This document shows, one piece after another, positions 10,200 through 22,500 of a DNA stretch of 64,000 bases. Positions within the stretch are counted from its first letter, which is position 1. Every line of letters begins with the position of its first letter. The notes under the pieces are model-generated. The model was not told the origin of the DNA and ran no database searches. It was given only the letters and a program-made list of their open reading frames with translations. Origin of the DNA: Ceratopteris richardii (lineage: Eukaryota > Streptophyta > Polypodiopsida > Polypodiales > Pteridaceae). The position numbers and the translations under genes were made by a program. The DNA lies in assembly GCA_020310875.1 (NCBI GenBank), contig CM035423.1, positions 112,760,266-112,824,265 of the forward strand, read 5' to 3'.

Positions 10200-10970
10200 A
10201 TAGTAAGAGATGTTAGATACATGAGAGAAGAAAGACGCGATGAGAGAAAAAAAATTTGAAAATCTACTCGTGATCACGTAAAATGAACTTAAACTCCTAC
10301 GTGAGACCTTGCTGGATTAGAGAGGTTTGGATTAAGTGGGCAATTGCATTGCTACGCTCTATAGAGCGCAACATCACATGTAGGCTCAAAAATGACCTAC
10401 TCGAGACGATGAGCACTTTATATCTTTGATTTTTCTAGGGTGTCAACATAACGTTGATATGCTCATTAATATGCCAGTCACTATGCTCGTCATTGTGTCT
10501 TTTTCAAAAAAGACATTTCTTTTTAATCTTTTTTTATTGGCATCTTTTGACTCGTGTGCCAACTCGTTATCAATGGACCTACCCACAACTATCAACCAAG
10601 GGTTTCCTATTAGTGTCTATGAACAAATTGTTTTATCAAACCATCAAAAATTGCTTGATCTAAAGTTTTGAATAGAGATTACCTCACCATACGTTGTAGC
10701 CACCAAATAATTGACTAACATCAATCACGAAAAGATGGGATTATACAACATGTCATTGAAACTGAATTGCATTGATGTGAGTTATCAAGAAATGGAAGAA
10801 CTCTATTACACGAGATCATCATATTTCCAAAAACCACTTAAGAAGTTTTCAATCTCTATATGACCCTAAAATTTTTATCCTTTGGCTACTTGAATCATAT
10901 CTTGCTTAAGTTTATTCCACATTTTATCAACAAACTCAGGTACTGTAGGAGCGGGAGATACATGCAAGCA
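10200..10970. other. Region with no recognisable gene
   Basis: Short overlapping frames at 10426-10671 have no identifiable motif. Flanks the 3' end of the minus-strand LINE. Confidence 0.4.
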
Positions 10971-13445
10971 TTTTTTTTTTAAATAAAAGGAAGTTCGGCT
11001 TAGCCTAATCTCCCGGACTTTAATTAAAATAAAGAAAAAAAGTTACAAGTGAATGGGACTAGTGCCCATGGGACCCCCCAAATCCCATAGTGCAGGGGAG
11101 GAGTATGGCAAACTAGAGGGCATTACAAATGAGGCGGATAAATTTATCATCACCCTCATGTGAGACCCATTTGGGTTTCAACTTGTTGTCTTCAAGGAGA
11201 TAAATACAATGATGTCTAAACGGTGGAGATCTCTTATCTCGGGAGATTCTTTTACCTAGGAGAAACAAGGATTTCTCGATCGACCATTCCTTAGGAGTTT
11301 GGCCAAAATTGACAGCACATCGCTCCCTCCAAATCTTCCAGAGGGTCTCCCCTCTGATGGCATTCCACAGCCTCGATGAGCAGCCGACCGCCTCACTCAA
11401 CGTCACCTGTTGCCAGTTGATTTGGTTCGTGAGTCTCAATACTCGGGTCACGTGACACCAAATAACACGGGACTTGGGGCAGTCGAAGAACAGGTGAGCT
11501 AAATCTTCGATGCACCGATGGCAACGCTGACTTTTTTACCTCAATTAGGGGGTGCCAAATAGACATGAATTTTAGTTCCCATCGAAGTTTGGTCCAAGAA
11601 AGGCACCATCTCTTGTTAAGAGTGTGGTGAACAACTAAATCTTCTTTGAAGTTGGGGGTTCTGGATAGCTTCTTACCATTGCTCCATTTGAGGCCCTCTA
11701 GGCAAGGAAGATCCTGACCGCAGAGCAGGCGGGTAGTTGAGCGGTCCCAAGCTAAACGCCTGCTTTGAAGAAGAGTCCATTCCTCAAAGGTAACTCTAAG
11801 TCTCCGATCCAATTCTTCGAACCTAATCCATTGGCTCGTCTCTTATTTCCAAAGTTGTTTCCACTGTTTGAACCCCTTGTTCCATAACCGCTTTGCAGTT
11901 TGGAGGCCAAGATTCCACCCTCCTAATGCCGCTGATCGGGAACCAAATAGAGTCATTTTGTCTTATCCCAATAGCCCACTTCCACTCATCACTAATTCTG
12001 ATGAACTGTTTGGCCTTGTTCCAATTCTTCCATAAGGAACACACGAGGCTAGAGCCTTTAGGGGACACCGGGTGGGGGGAGAACAAAAGCGTGAGAATCC
12101 TTATGTCCTTCCAACTAGGATGGCCAATTAAGGTAAGGTCTTCCGTGTTTCTGAAGATCAATTTAGCCCAAGAGGACTCCCTATTGCTCCAAGCCTTGAT
12201 AAGCCACTTTGCGGCCAGCTTGTCAGCCAACCCAACAATATCCAGAATTCCCAAGCCCCCTGAGTCTTTAGTGCTAGTGCATGTTTCCCATTTGATTTTG
12301 GGAATCCCCCTCCTGTTGGAGTCCCCAGTCCAAAGGAAGTTTCTGCAGATTCTTTCCACTTTGGCCAAGTCTTTCTCCTTAGGTCTCCAACATGTGATAA
12401 AGTAAATAATTGTAGACAGCATAAATGTGTTAACAACCATAGCACGCCCTGCCAAGTTGACTTGCATGCCTTTCCAATGATTCAGCTTGCTATCCAGCTT
12501 CGATAGCACCCAGTTCCAGCATTGGTCCATTGAGATGTCGAATCCCATCAGAATGCCAAGGAGACAGAAGAGTTGTCTGCTAGGGATAACTTGACACCCC
12601 TGATCCACCAACAATTGGGGAGTAGGTCCGCTGATTGCTCTAAAAGCAGTTTTAGCATGGTGGATTTTTGAACCTGGTGCCACACAAAAGGTGTCGAGCC
12701 ACCACCAAAACACCTCAATGCTGTTTATATCGTTATGCACAAAGGCATTCATGTCATCAAAAAAGTCTCGCAATCATTTGGCCGTGATTTAGAGGTAGGG
12801 AAAGACCCTTGAGATTGCCAACATCCATGTGATGCTTTAATAGGCAACTGAGTCCATTCGAGGCGATAGCGAATAGTAATGGAGCCAGAGGGCAGCCTTG
12901 CCTAATTGATCTTTTTAAACGAATGGGCTCAGAGAGTTTACCGTTGATATTTATTCTAGCTGAAGCATTTCAAAAGAGTGGAAACCATCTTCGTGAACTT
13001 TTGGCTACATCCAAGGTCTTTCAATGATTGAAGAATAAAGTCCCATTCCATTCTGTCATACGCTTTGTCAAAGTCGATCTTAATGAATACCAGATCTTGA
13101 GTAGACTCCTCCGCAAAAGCAAGGCCTTCCCAAATATCGACAATTGCTTCAAGTATAGATCTACCTTTGATAAAACCTTTCTGGTCCTCACACAGCCATG
13201 ACTTTAAATGACAAGAGATTCTATTGGCAATAACTTTTGCAATTATCTTGTATCCTGTTTGGAGCATGGTAATCGGATGCCAATTTTCGATTTTGTTCTT
13301 ATCTCCCCTTTTGTGGATTAACTCGATGACGCCATTATTAAGACACTCAGGGAGGGCACCGAATGAGAGAGCCTCTTGCCACACGAGACGTAGTGAGGTG
13401 GCCACCTCATGTAATTTGAAGGACTTGAAAAACTCATTGGTGAAC
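10971..13445 (-). mobile_element. LINE copy A, 5'-truncated (minus strand)
   Basis: The 3' end is at left: T10 (10971-10980) followed by the family's end sequence (AAGGAAGTTCGGCTTAGCC, CTCCCGGACTTTAATTAAAA). It runs through the 3' UTR and ORF2 as far as the start of the RT domain, where similarity to the other copies stops near 13445. No convincing target duplication was found, so the left or right flank may have rearranged. It is most like the copy at 24364-29107. Confidence 0.85.
11113..13445 (-). pseudogene. LINE ORF2 fragment, copy A (RT to C-terminus)
   Basis: Open in pieces: 13495-12956 (RT start; FIKIDFDKAYDRMEWDF, GDKNKIENWHPITMLQTGYK), 12773-11823 (active-site region FFDD; SKIHHAKTAFRAISGP), 11812-11393 and 11451-11113 (IWRERCAVNFGQTPKEW). 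Several frameshifts and missing segments separate them; the zf-RVT Cys/His cluster is largely deleted near 11520. The first RT pieces keep both aspartates of the active site, but the protein cannot be made. It lacks the endonuclease because the copy is 5'-truncated. Confidence 0.85.
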
Positions 13446-14167
13446 TCGGTCACGCGTTGTGATGATTCAAGAAAGGATAATGTCGAATGACACATTAAAT
13501 ATTTTTCAATTTCCTTTTCTTAATTAAAATTGAATATTTTTATAGGAGGAAAAATTTGGAAAGCACCTTCGAAAAGAACAGAAGGAAATAAGCATGCGGC
13601 TGTCGAGTGCTTCCCATTCTCTCTCTCTCTCATGTCAATCTTGTTGCTTTTGCATCATGCGTTATGCTTTTTATTGAAAAATTTGCTAGGTTGCTTGGAA
13701 GTTTGTGCACACCCTTACATACATACACCCTTACATACATACTTTGCAAAGCACAAATTTTTTAAAGTAAGTTTGATCATTGATCTACTCTTCGGGTTAA
13801 CCTTGGACTGAAAGATACATATGAAAGCAGACATAATACCCATGGGATTCCCCGTGCAATGCAAAGATTATATCCCTAACGTTGTCATGACAAAGAGTTC
13901 AAAAGCCCCTTAAGGTACAACTAAGTAAGGGATGGACTTAAATGAAGGCGAGGTAACTGATTTGAATCAACCGAAAGGTGCTACTGATTTTGAACAATTC
14001 GGAGGCCAGCAATGCTATGAACATCCCAAAGCATACATGAGTATCTCAACACTAGAGTGATGAGGGGTGTCTATGACAAGTGAGAAATGTTGAACCCTTG
14101 CCCCTCACCTATGACAAGTGAGAAATGTTGAACCCTTGCCCCTCACCTAAGAAACAGGGGACCCAAC
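13446..14167. other. Intervening DNA without recognised genes; 38-bp tandem duplication
   Basis: No coding motif found. 14071-14108 is repeated exactly at 14109-14146 (CTATGACAAGTGAGAAATGT start), an apparently recent local duplication. Smaller repeats occur at 13725-13740 (CCTTACATACATA twice). Confidence 0.6.
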
Positions 14168-14595
14168 CAATTACACTAATCCTTTTTTTTTTATATAAAA
14201 GGAAGTTTGGCCTTGTCCTATTCTCCCGGACTTTAATTAAAATAAAGAAGAAAAGTTACAGGTGAATGGGACTAGTGCCCATGGGACCCCCCAAATCCCA
14301 CAATGCAGGGGACAAGTTTGGTAAGCTAGAGGGCATTACAAATGAGGCTTTCAAATCTATCATCTCCATCATGCAGGACCCATTTGGGTTTCAGCGATGG
14401 TGCAAGCGATGCCATCGACCTTGTTCACCTCTTCTTCGATTGCCCCAAGTCCCGTGTTATCTGGCATCATGTGACACGGGTTTTGAGACTCACGAACCAA
14501 ATCAATTGGCAACAGGCGCTATTGGGTGAGGCGGTTGGCTGCTCATCGAGGCTGTGGAACGCCATCAGGGGGGAGGCTCAATTACACTAATCCTT
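14168..14595 (-). mobile_element. Short LINE insertion with inverted 5' segment and 17-bp target duplications
   Basis: The left target copy CAATTACACTAATCCTT (14168-14184) and right copy (14579-14595) are identical. Between them lie the family 3' end on the minus strand (poly-T at 14183-14192 to 14395) and then, in the opposite orientation, an internal ORF2 segment on the plus strand (14396-14578; HLFFDCP to LWNAIRGEA region). The two segments are about 160 bases apart in an intact element. This is the structure produced by twin priming during L1 target-primed reverse transcription. There is a short deletion in the zf-RVT motif. Confidence 0.9.
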
Positions 14596-14689
14596 GTGGA
14601 TGTAGAGCACAAACTCGATGCTATAATTTGAATGAACAATGAATGGGTACCATATGCAAAGAGACTCCATAACTAATCATGTAAATGGT

Positions 14690-14880
14690 TGAAAGATTTC
14701 AACCCTCAAATTTTGTAACCAGTTGTAGTAGAGTTGTTACTTGTTTAACCTCCCCTTTGTGGGATATGAAGAGTCCCACGAGGTACTATATCAATTCACT
14801 TCTACAGTTTCACTTTCAAAATTAAAAGCTCGGGAGAATAGGCTTGGACTGAACCTCCATTAAAAAAAAAAAAACTATAA
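14690..14880 (+). mobile_element. SINE relic with LINE-like 3' tail (copy 1)
   Basis: Similar to the 3' two-thirds of the SINE at 45555-45855 (TTGTTACTTGTTTAACC, CCTTTGTGGGATATGAAGAG, AAGCTCGGGAGAATAGGC) and, more distantly, to the LINE 3' UTR. It ends with A13 (14862-14874). The head is not clearly preserved. The 3-kb LINE copy was inserted just after its tail. Confidence 0.6.
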
Positions 14881-14885
14881 CATAA

Positions 14886-14901
14886 CAATTTGTAAGAAGG
14901 A
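14886..14901. repeat. Target-site duplication of LINE copy C, left
   Basis: CAATTTGTAAGAAGGA, repeated exactly at 17921-17936. Confidence 0.92.
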
Positions 14902-17900
14902 GAGAAAAGGTGTATCGGAGGCTCTCACGTCTTGAAGAAGAAGTGAACAAAGGTAACCTGCAATGCCAACAAGGGCTTCTAAAAATTAGGGGAAGACTTA
15001 GACTCAAGGAAGAGGTTCAAAGGAAAAACCTACAAATTTTTTTCAAAGATTGGTGGGCGGGGAAAGCTGACAAACCTTCGAAAGAGATGTGTAACATTCT
15101 TAAAAGAAAACAAGCTAGGGAAGCCATTCCCTTCTTGGTCGACAACAATGGGATCGAATGTAGCACGGAAGTTGAAAATAGTTCTATCATCGTCGAGCAC
15201 TTCACCCATCTTCTCGAGGTCTCGACTCCTCTTTCCCCGCACAGACGTGATTGCATGGCAGCCATCTCAAGGGTGGCTCAATCCACAATCCCTCCGAACA
15301 TGATCTCTCTATTGGATGCTAACATTTCAGAGAACGAAATTATCGAGGTGATTGATTCTCTCCCCAATGGGAAGAGTCCGGGCCCGGATGGTCTCACCAA
15401 TGAGTTTTTCAAGTCCTTTAAGCACGTGGTGGCCACCCCGCTGTATCTTGTGTGGCAAGAGGCTCTCTCCTTCGGTGCCCTCCCTGAGTGTCTTAATAAT
15501 GGTGTCATCAAATTAATTCACAAAAGGGGAGACAAGAACAAAATTGAAAACTGGCGGCCAATTACCATGCTCCAAACTGGGTACAAGATAATCGCCAAAG
15601 TAATCGCCAACAAAATCTCGTGTCATTTAAAGTCATGGCTCTGTGAGGACCAGAAAGGCTTTATCAAAGGTAGATCTATACTTGAAGCAATTGTCGATAT
15701 TTGGGAAGGCCTTGCATTTGCTGAGGAGTCTGCTGAAGAGCTGATATTCATTAAGATCGACTTCGACAAAGCATATGACAGATTGGAATGGGACTTTATT
15801 CTTCAATCTCTGAAAGATCTTGGATGCAGCCAAAAGTTCACGAAGATGGTTTCCACTCTACTCGGAAATGCCTCAACGAGAATAAACATCAACGGTAAGC
15901 TCTCTGAACCCATACGTTTGAAAAGATCTATCAGGCAAGGTTGCCCACTGGCTCCATTGCTCTTCGCTATCGCCTCGGATGGCCTCAGTCGCCTATTTAA
16001 GCATCACTTGGATGCTGGAAATCTCAAAGGTCTCTCCTTGCCCCTTGGTCATGACCAGATGATTGCTAGACTCTTCGCCGATGACATGAATGCTTTTGTT
16101 CATAACGATAGAAACTCCATTGAGGTGTTTTGGAACTGCCTCGACACCTTTTGTAAGGCGTCAGGTTCAAAAATCAACCATGCTAAAACTGCTTTCAGAG
16201 CAATCCATGGGCCTCCGCCCCAACTGTTGATTGATCAAGGGTGCCAAGTTATCCCTAGCGGTCAAGTCTTCCGTCTCCTCGGCATTCCGATGGGCTTCAA
16301 CATCTCGATGGACCAACGGTGGAACTGGATTCTATCCAAACTGGATAGCAAACTAAATCATTGGAAAGGTATGCAAGCTAACTTGGCAGGGCTTCCAATG
16401 GTTGTCAACACATTTATGCTTTCTACGATTATTTACTATATCTCGTGTTGGAGACCTAAGGAGAAAGAATTGGTCAAAGTGGAAAGGATCTGCAGAAACT
16501 TCCTATGGACGGGGGACCCCAATAGGAGGGGGATTCCCAAAATCAAATGGGAAACTTGCATTAGCTCAAAAGACTGGGTTAGCTGACAAGCTGGCGGCAA
16601 AGTGGTTTATCAAGGCTTGGTGCAATAGAGAGTCCTCCTGGGCTAAATTAATCTTCAGAAATTCGAAAGACCTTACCTTAGTTGGTCTTCCCGGCTGGAA
16701 GGACATTGGGATCCTCACGCTGTTGTTCTCCCCTCGCCCAGTGTCCCCTAAAGGCTCTAGCCTCGTGTGTTCATTATGGAAGAGTTGGAACAAAGCCAAA
16801 CAATTCATCAGAGTCAGTGATGAGTGGAAGTGGGCTGCGGGGATAAGACAAAATGACTCTATCTGGTTCCCGATCAGTGGCTTAAGGGAGGTAGAGTCTT
16901 GGAACCTCCAAACGGCTAAGCGACTTTGGAACAAGGGGTACAAACAGTGGAAACAGCTCTGGAAACAAGAGACCGGTGAGTGGGTTAGGTTTGAAGATTT
17001 AGACCCAAGACATAGAATTTCTCTCGAAGAATGGAATCTTCTTCAAAGCAGGTGTTCAGCGTGGGACCACTCAACTACCCGCCTTCTCGGCGGACATGAT
17101 CTTCCTTGCCTAGAGGGCCTCAAATGGAACAATGGTAAGAAACTATCCAGAATTCCCAACTTCAAAGATAACTTAGAGGTTCATCACACTCTTAACAAGG
17201 TGTGGTGTCTTTCTTGGTCCAAACTTAGATGGAAACTTAAGTTCATGTCGATTTGGCACCCCCTTATTGAGATCAAGAAATCCATTCTCATGTGGCAAAT
17301 CTTGCATAAAGGGATCTGGTACAACGCAAGGGCCAACAAAATCTGTGGTGTGCCTCCATGGTGCAAGCGGTGCCACCGATGCATCGAAGACCTTGTCCAC
17401 CTCTTCTTCGATTGCCCCATGTCCCGTGTTATCTGGCATCATGTGACACGGATTCTGCGTCTCTCGAACCAAATCAATTGGCAACAGACGTTGTTGGGTG
17501 AGGTGGTTGGCTGCTCTTCTAGGCTATGGAATGCCATCAGAGGCGAGACTCTTTGGAAAATTTGGAGGGAGCGATGTGCTGTCAACTTTGGCCAAACCCC
17601 AAAGGAATGGTTGATTGAGAAATCCTTGTTTCTTTTAGGTAAAAGAATCTCCCGAGACAAGAGATCTCCTCCATTTAGACACCATTGTATTTATCTCCTC
17701 GTAGATAACAAGCTGAAACCCAAATGGGTCCCCCATGAAGGAGATGATAGTTTTGTACACCTCATTTGTAACGCCCTTTAGCTTACCGAACTCGTCCCCT
17801 GCTTTGTGGGATTTGGGGGGTCCCATGGGCACTAGTCCCACTCACCTGTAACTTTTCTTTATTATTTTAATTAAAGTCCGGGAGATTAGGCCATGGCCGA

Positions 17901-17920
17901 ACTTCCTTTTATAAAAAAAA
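14902..17920 (+). mobile_element. LINE copy C, 5'-truncated, with 16-bp target duplications
   Basis: A 3-kb insertion starting inside ORF2, between the endonuclease and RT domains, and ending with the family 3' UTR (TTAAAGTCCGGGAGATTAGG, CCGAACTTCCTTTTATA) and A8. Identical 16-bp direct repeats flank it. The good preservation of frame and target sites makes it one of the younger copies. Confidence 0.93.
14910..17781 (+). pseudogene. LINE ORF2 (RT, zf-RVT, C-terminal domain), copy C, one frameshift
   Basis: Two long frames: 14910-16586 (558 codons) and 16402-17781. The first holds the RT: NGKSPGPDGLTNEFFKSFK, IKIDFDKAYDRLEWDF, RQGCPLAPLLFAIAS and the active site FADD (Asp codon 16080-16082). 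The second holds the zf-RVT cluster (WCKRCHRCIEDLVHLFFDCP) and the C-terminal IWRERCAVNFGQTPKEW. They are out of frame because about 29 bases present in copy E (27734-27762 region) are deleted near 16575. The RT active site is intact here, unlike copies E and F. The 5' truncation removes ORF1 and the endonuclease, so it is non-autonomous. Confidence 0.9.
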
Positions 17921-17936
17921 CAATTTGTAAGAAGGA
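17921..17936. repeat. Target-site duplication of LINE copy C, right
   Basis: Exact copy of 14886-14901. Confidence 0.92.
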
Positions 17937-18172
17937 CGGAAGTCCAGAGAAAGACGCCAAAGGAAATGCACACATCGCTTTTCATTTGTACCCTAATGCC
18001 AGCATGCGAAGTGTCTCGAATCCCCAAGCAATGCCAAATCCCCTTCGTACATCACACCTACTCATTCCAATCACTCACTTGGCGCTTTTACGTGAGTCAA
18101 AAGGCCCTGTCCTGTACATACACATGAATATAAATAAATAAATATAAGTAGCTAAATAAATAAATAATGTTT

Positions 18173-18244
18173 TCCTAAGTATCTTTTTTAAATAAAAGGA
18201 AGTTCGGCCTTAGCCTAATCCTAATAATCCTAAGTATCTTTTTT
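18173..18244 (-). mobile_element. Minimal LINE insertion: about 38 bp of 3' terminus flanked by 17-bp target duplications
   Basis: TCCTAAGTATCTTTTTT occurs at 18173-18189 and again at 18228-18244. The 38 bases between (18190-18227) are AAATAAAAGGAAGTTCGGCC followed by TTAGCCTAATCCTAATAA, i.e. the reverse complement of the LINE family's extreme 3' end plus A-tail. This looks like an insertion in which reverse transcription stopped almost at once. It shows directly where the family 3' end lies. Confidence 0.85.
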
Positions 18245-18946
18245 CTTCAAACCTTTAAATGTGAATAATACAGAAAGTTTTGATTGGGGAAAGAAAACAA
18301 AAAGTCCATATCATTACACCTAATGACCTAACGTACTACAAAACACAGAGAGTCTAGACTCTAGAGAGAGACGTCCCAAGGGCCGAGTCGACTCCCACCG
18401 AGTGTTGATTTGTGATGGCCGTATTGCCCGTTTTGGCCATTTTAAACCATAAAACAAGGTCACAAAATTTTTTTGACCTTCAAAAATTACATTAAAAATA
18501 TGAAATACAGGTATTAAGTAAGTGTAGATAACCTTCAGAATTGACGGGCATGGTAGACCGTCAAACTCCCACCGAAAGAGAGTCAAACTCCCACCGAAAG
18601 AGAATCCATGTCATGGAAATTGAAATCATGACTTTCCTCAATGCTCACGGACTTCTCCGCTGTGGGCCCCTTTGGAAAGCAAAAGCCTTGGAAGTTGGAC
18701 TGCTCCACACAAAGCGCCTGTGGCTTTCATACCATACACACACACGCAAGACCATCACACTCAATTCCAAATATTTAAATTGTCCGCTCGAACAAAATAT
18801 CAAGTCTTTTAAAAGGAAGTTCGGCCAGAAACTCATTAATCAAAATTTCAAATGCGGGCATTTCGAAATATTGATTATGTACAGATGTCTATATTATTTG
18901 AATTAAATGTAAATGAAAAGAAGTAGCACGCGAATGGACAAGAGAA
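18245..18946. other. Anonymous region; 22-bp tandem duplication
   Basis: No gene motif found. 18560-18581 (start GTCAAACTCCCACCGAAAGA) is repeated at 18582-18603. At 18811-18828 there is an isolated match to the LINE 3' terminus (AAAAGGAAGTTCGGCC) without clear target repeats. Confidence 0.5.
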
Positions 18947-19065
18947 TTTTTTTTTTTTTTTTTTTGGTATTTTGCTTCAAGGGGCAATCTTTGAACCTAT
19001 GACTTTGGTGCTTGCAACGGAAGCACGCATTTGGCAAATTCTTGTAAGTAAGCTCATGTACCCAA
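18947..19065 (-). mobile_element. Possible decayed tRNA-derived SINE
   Basis: T19 at 18947-18965 would be the A-tail of a minus-strand element. In that orientation the body contains a stem-loop GTGCTT-CCGTTGC-AAGCAC (6-bp stem, 7-base loop, like an anticodon arm) followed by a B-box-like AGGTTCAAAGATTGCC. The A box and T stem are poor and no target duplication was found. Confidence 0.3.
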
Positions 19066-19089
19066 ATCAGCACCTTGTAAGATCAGCAA

Positions 19090-19512
19090 CAAGGAACATT
19101 ACGATAATAGCTCCTTCAAATAACATGTATTGTAAGCTAGAAAAGGAGATCAATGAGGTCGACTTCCTAGGGAATAACAATTTTGATGAAGACCCCGCTA
19201 ATAATACCCTTGGGTGCTCTACCAGCAAAGAAGACAACCATGAAGGTTACACCATGAGTAAACAGGAAGGCTTCACTACTAGCAATGAAGACAATCCAGA
19301 CAATAAAGCTCCTTCCTTGATCCTACTCTTCCGATTTGCATGCCAAGCTTACCGCAACAAAAGTCAAAGCTTAAAGGGAAACACCCGTCGGGCATGCCCT
19401 GGAAGAGCCCCCTCAAGAGTAGGATCCTAAGTCAAGAAGCTGGGAGAAAAAAAGAAGATCACAAGAAAAAAACAGATCGGGTCCCTCCCCTCAAAGAGGG
19501 CAACCATCAATA
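19090..19512 (+). pseudogene. LINE ORF1 C-terminal fragment, copy D
   Basis: Reads LEKEINEVDF, TLGCSTSKEDN and SKQEGFTTSNEDNPD, parallel to ORF1 of copy E (LEKEINELDF, GCSTSKEDN). The reading frame slips after about 19320. The CCHC knuckle region is missing because of 5' truncation. The end overlaps the ORF2 start as TAATG, as in copy E. Confidence 0.75.
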
Positions 19513-22500
19513 ATGAAATTCACATCGCTAAACGTCAGGGGTTTGTCTAACCCCTCAAGAGCGGCGATTCTTGGCGAGTGGTTCAAAGACAATTGCCTCA
19601 ACCCTGACTTTTTCTGCTTACAAGAGATTAAAATCGACGCAGAGGATCTCCAGAAATGGCTTAAATATTTTTCTCCGAACCACCTTTGGTTCTCCACTTT
19701 GCACCCTAGGGGGCGGGGGGCGCTGCGATTGGTATTAGTCACTCTTGGTTTGGTAGATTGACCTCGACTTGTAAAGATCGGAATCATCATTGGATTGCTA
19801 CCTCTATTGGGTTCCCTATTTAGTTCAATGTGGTTTCAATTTATGCCCCTAATGGTGAAGCGGACAGAATCCATACGTTGGCTTCCCTCGACTCCCTCTC
19901 ACACAATGTTCTGATTTGTGGGGACTTCAACATGGTTGAGTTTCCTCAGGACCGATGGAAAAACAAGGGGAAAATTATTGATGGTTGGGAGAAAGAGATA
20001 TGGGATAAAATCAAGCTCCTGGTCGAGGGGAAAGACATGAAGGGGTTCTCCTCATCAGATCTCCAATTGGGGGACTCTCTTAGAAAAGTAAGACTTGATT
20101 GATGTTACATCGACCAAAACACCATCCTCTAGTGGGGTATTCCTTCGATTTCCCAACACATGGACCTGACTATCTTAGACCACTACCCGATAACTCTTTC
20201 TTTCAAACCGATTCCCATGCTCCAGAAAGCTCCTTGGTTTCATGCTTGTCAGACATCGTTTTCCCTCACCTCTGTCCACCAAGAAATTTCCGTAGTGTGG
20301 GCGGAAGCCTTTGACTACTGTAATGAACCGGCTAAGTGTTGCCGAAGCACGGTGGAAAGGAATCGACAAATTCTGATCAGGACTCATAAGGCTATAAGAG
20401 ATATCCAGAAAAAAAGAAAAGAAATGGTGTACCGGAGGCTCTAACATCTTGAAGAAGAAGTGAACAAAGGTAACTTGCAATGCCAACAAGGTCTTTTGAA
20501 AATCAGGGGAAGACTAAGATTCGAGGAGGAGGTTCAAAGGAAAAATCTTCAAATATTCTTCAAAGATTGGTGGGCGAGGAAGGCAGAAAAACCATCAAAA
20601 GAGATGTGTAACATCCTCAAAAAGAAACAAGTTAGGGAATCTATCCCCTTCTTGGTCCATAACAATGGGATCGAATGTAGCACAGAAGTTGAGAACAGAT
20701 CTGTCATCCTAGAGCACTTTACCCATCTTCTCGAGGTCTTGACTCCTCTTTCCCTGCACAGGCATGACTCCATGGCAACCATCTCAAGGGTTGCTCAATC
20801 TAGAATCCCACAGAACATGAACTCTTTGTTGGATGCTAACATTTTTGAGATCGAAATTATAGAGGTTATTGATGCTCTTCCCAATCGTAAAAGTCCGGGT
20901 CCTCATGGCCTCACCAATGAATTTTCCAAGTCATTCAAGCATGAGGTGGACACCCCACTGTGTCTAGTGTGGCAAGAGGCTCTCGCCTTTGGTGCCCTCC
21001 CTGAGTGTCTTAATAATGGTGTCATCAAGTTAATTCACAAAAGGGGAGATAAGAATAAAATTGAAAACTGGCGGCCGATTACCATGCTCCAAACTAGATA
21101 GAAGATAATTGCCAAAGTTATCGCCAAAAGAATCTTTTGTCATTTAAAGTCATGGCTTTGTGAGGACTAGAAAGGTTTTATAAAAGGTAGATCTATAGTT
21201 GAAGCAATTGTCGATATTTGGGAAGGCCTTACATTTGCTGAGAAGTCTGCACAAGATCTGGTGTTCATTAAGATCGACTTCAACAAAGCATATGACAGAT
21301 TGGAATGGGACTTTATTCTTCAATTACTGAAAGACCTTGGATGCAGTCAAAAGTTCACTAAGATGGTTTGCACTCTTCTCGAAAACGCTTCAACTAGAAT
21401 AAATATCAACGGTAAGCTCTCTGATCCCATACGTTTAAAAAGATCTATCAGGCAAGGCTGCCCTCTAGCTCCACTACTCTTTGCTATCGCCTCGAATGGC
21501 CTCGGTCACCTATTAAAGCATCACATGGATGGTGGCAATCTCAAGGGTCTTTCCCTACCTCTAAATCATGGCCAAATGATTGTGAGACTCTTTTCCGATG
21601 ACATGAATGCCTTTGTCCAGAACGATATGAACAACATTGAGGTGTTCTAGAGTTGCCTCGACACCTTTTGTGTGGCATCATGTTCAAAAATCAACCATGC
21701 TAAAATTGCTTTAAGAGCAATCTGTGGACCTCCACCCCAATTGTTGTTAGATCAGGGGTGTCAAGTTATCCCTAGAGGTCAAGTCTTCCGTCTCCTCCGC
21801 ATTCTGATGGGCTTCGACATCATAATGGACCAACGATGGAACTCGGTGCTTGCCAAGCTGGATAGCAAAATAAATCATTGGAAAGATATGCAATTCAACT
21901 TGGCAGGGCATGCTATGGTTGTTAACACATTTATGCTTTCTACGACTATTTACTTTATCTCATATTGGAGACCGAAAGAGTCGGCCAAAGTGGAAAGAAT
22001 CTGCACAAACTTCCTTTAGACTGGGGACCCCAACAGGAGGGGGATTCCCAAAATCAAATGGGAAACTTGCATTAGCTCGAAAGACTTAGGGGGCTTGGGT
22101 ATTTTGGATATCATTGGATTGGTTGACAAGCTGGCGACAAAGTGGCTTATCAAGGCTTGGAGCAATAGTGAGTCCTCTTGGGCTAAATTGATCTTTAGAC
22201 ACATGGAAGAACTTACCTTAGTTGACCATCTTGGTTGGAAGGACATAGGGATTCTCACAATTTTGTTCTCCCCCCACCCGGTGTCCCCTAAAGGCTCTAG
22301 CCTCGTGTGTTCTTTATGGAAGAGTTGGAACAAGGCCAAATAATTCATCAGAGTCAGTGACGAGTGGAAGTGGGCGATTAGGATAAGACAAAATGACTCT
22401 ATCTCGTTCTCGATCAGCAGCATTAGGGGTTGGAGTCATGGAACCTCCAAACTACAAAGTGGTTATGGAACAAGGGGTTCCAAACAGTGGAAACAGCTCT

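Noticed and set aside
18811-18828. Second tail-only LINE insertion (AAAAGGAAGTTCGGCC)
   Set aside because: Sixteen matching bases but no flanking direct repeat could be found; may be chance.
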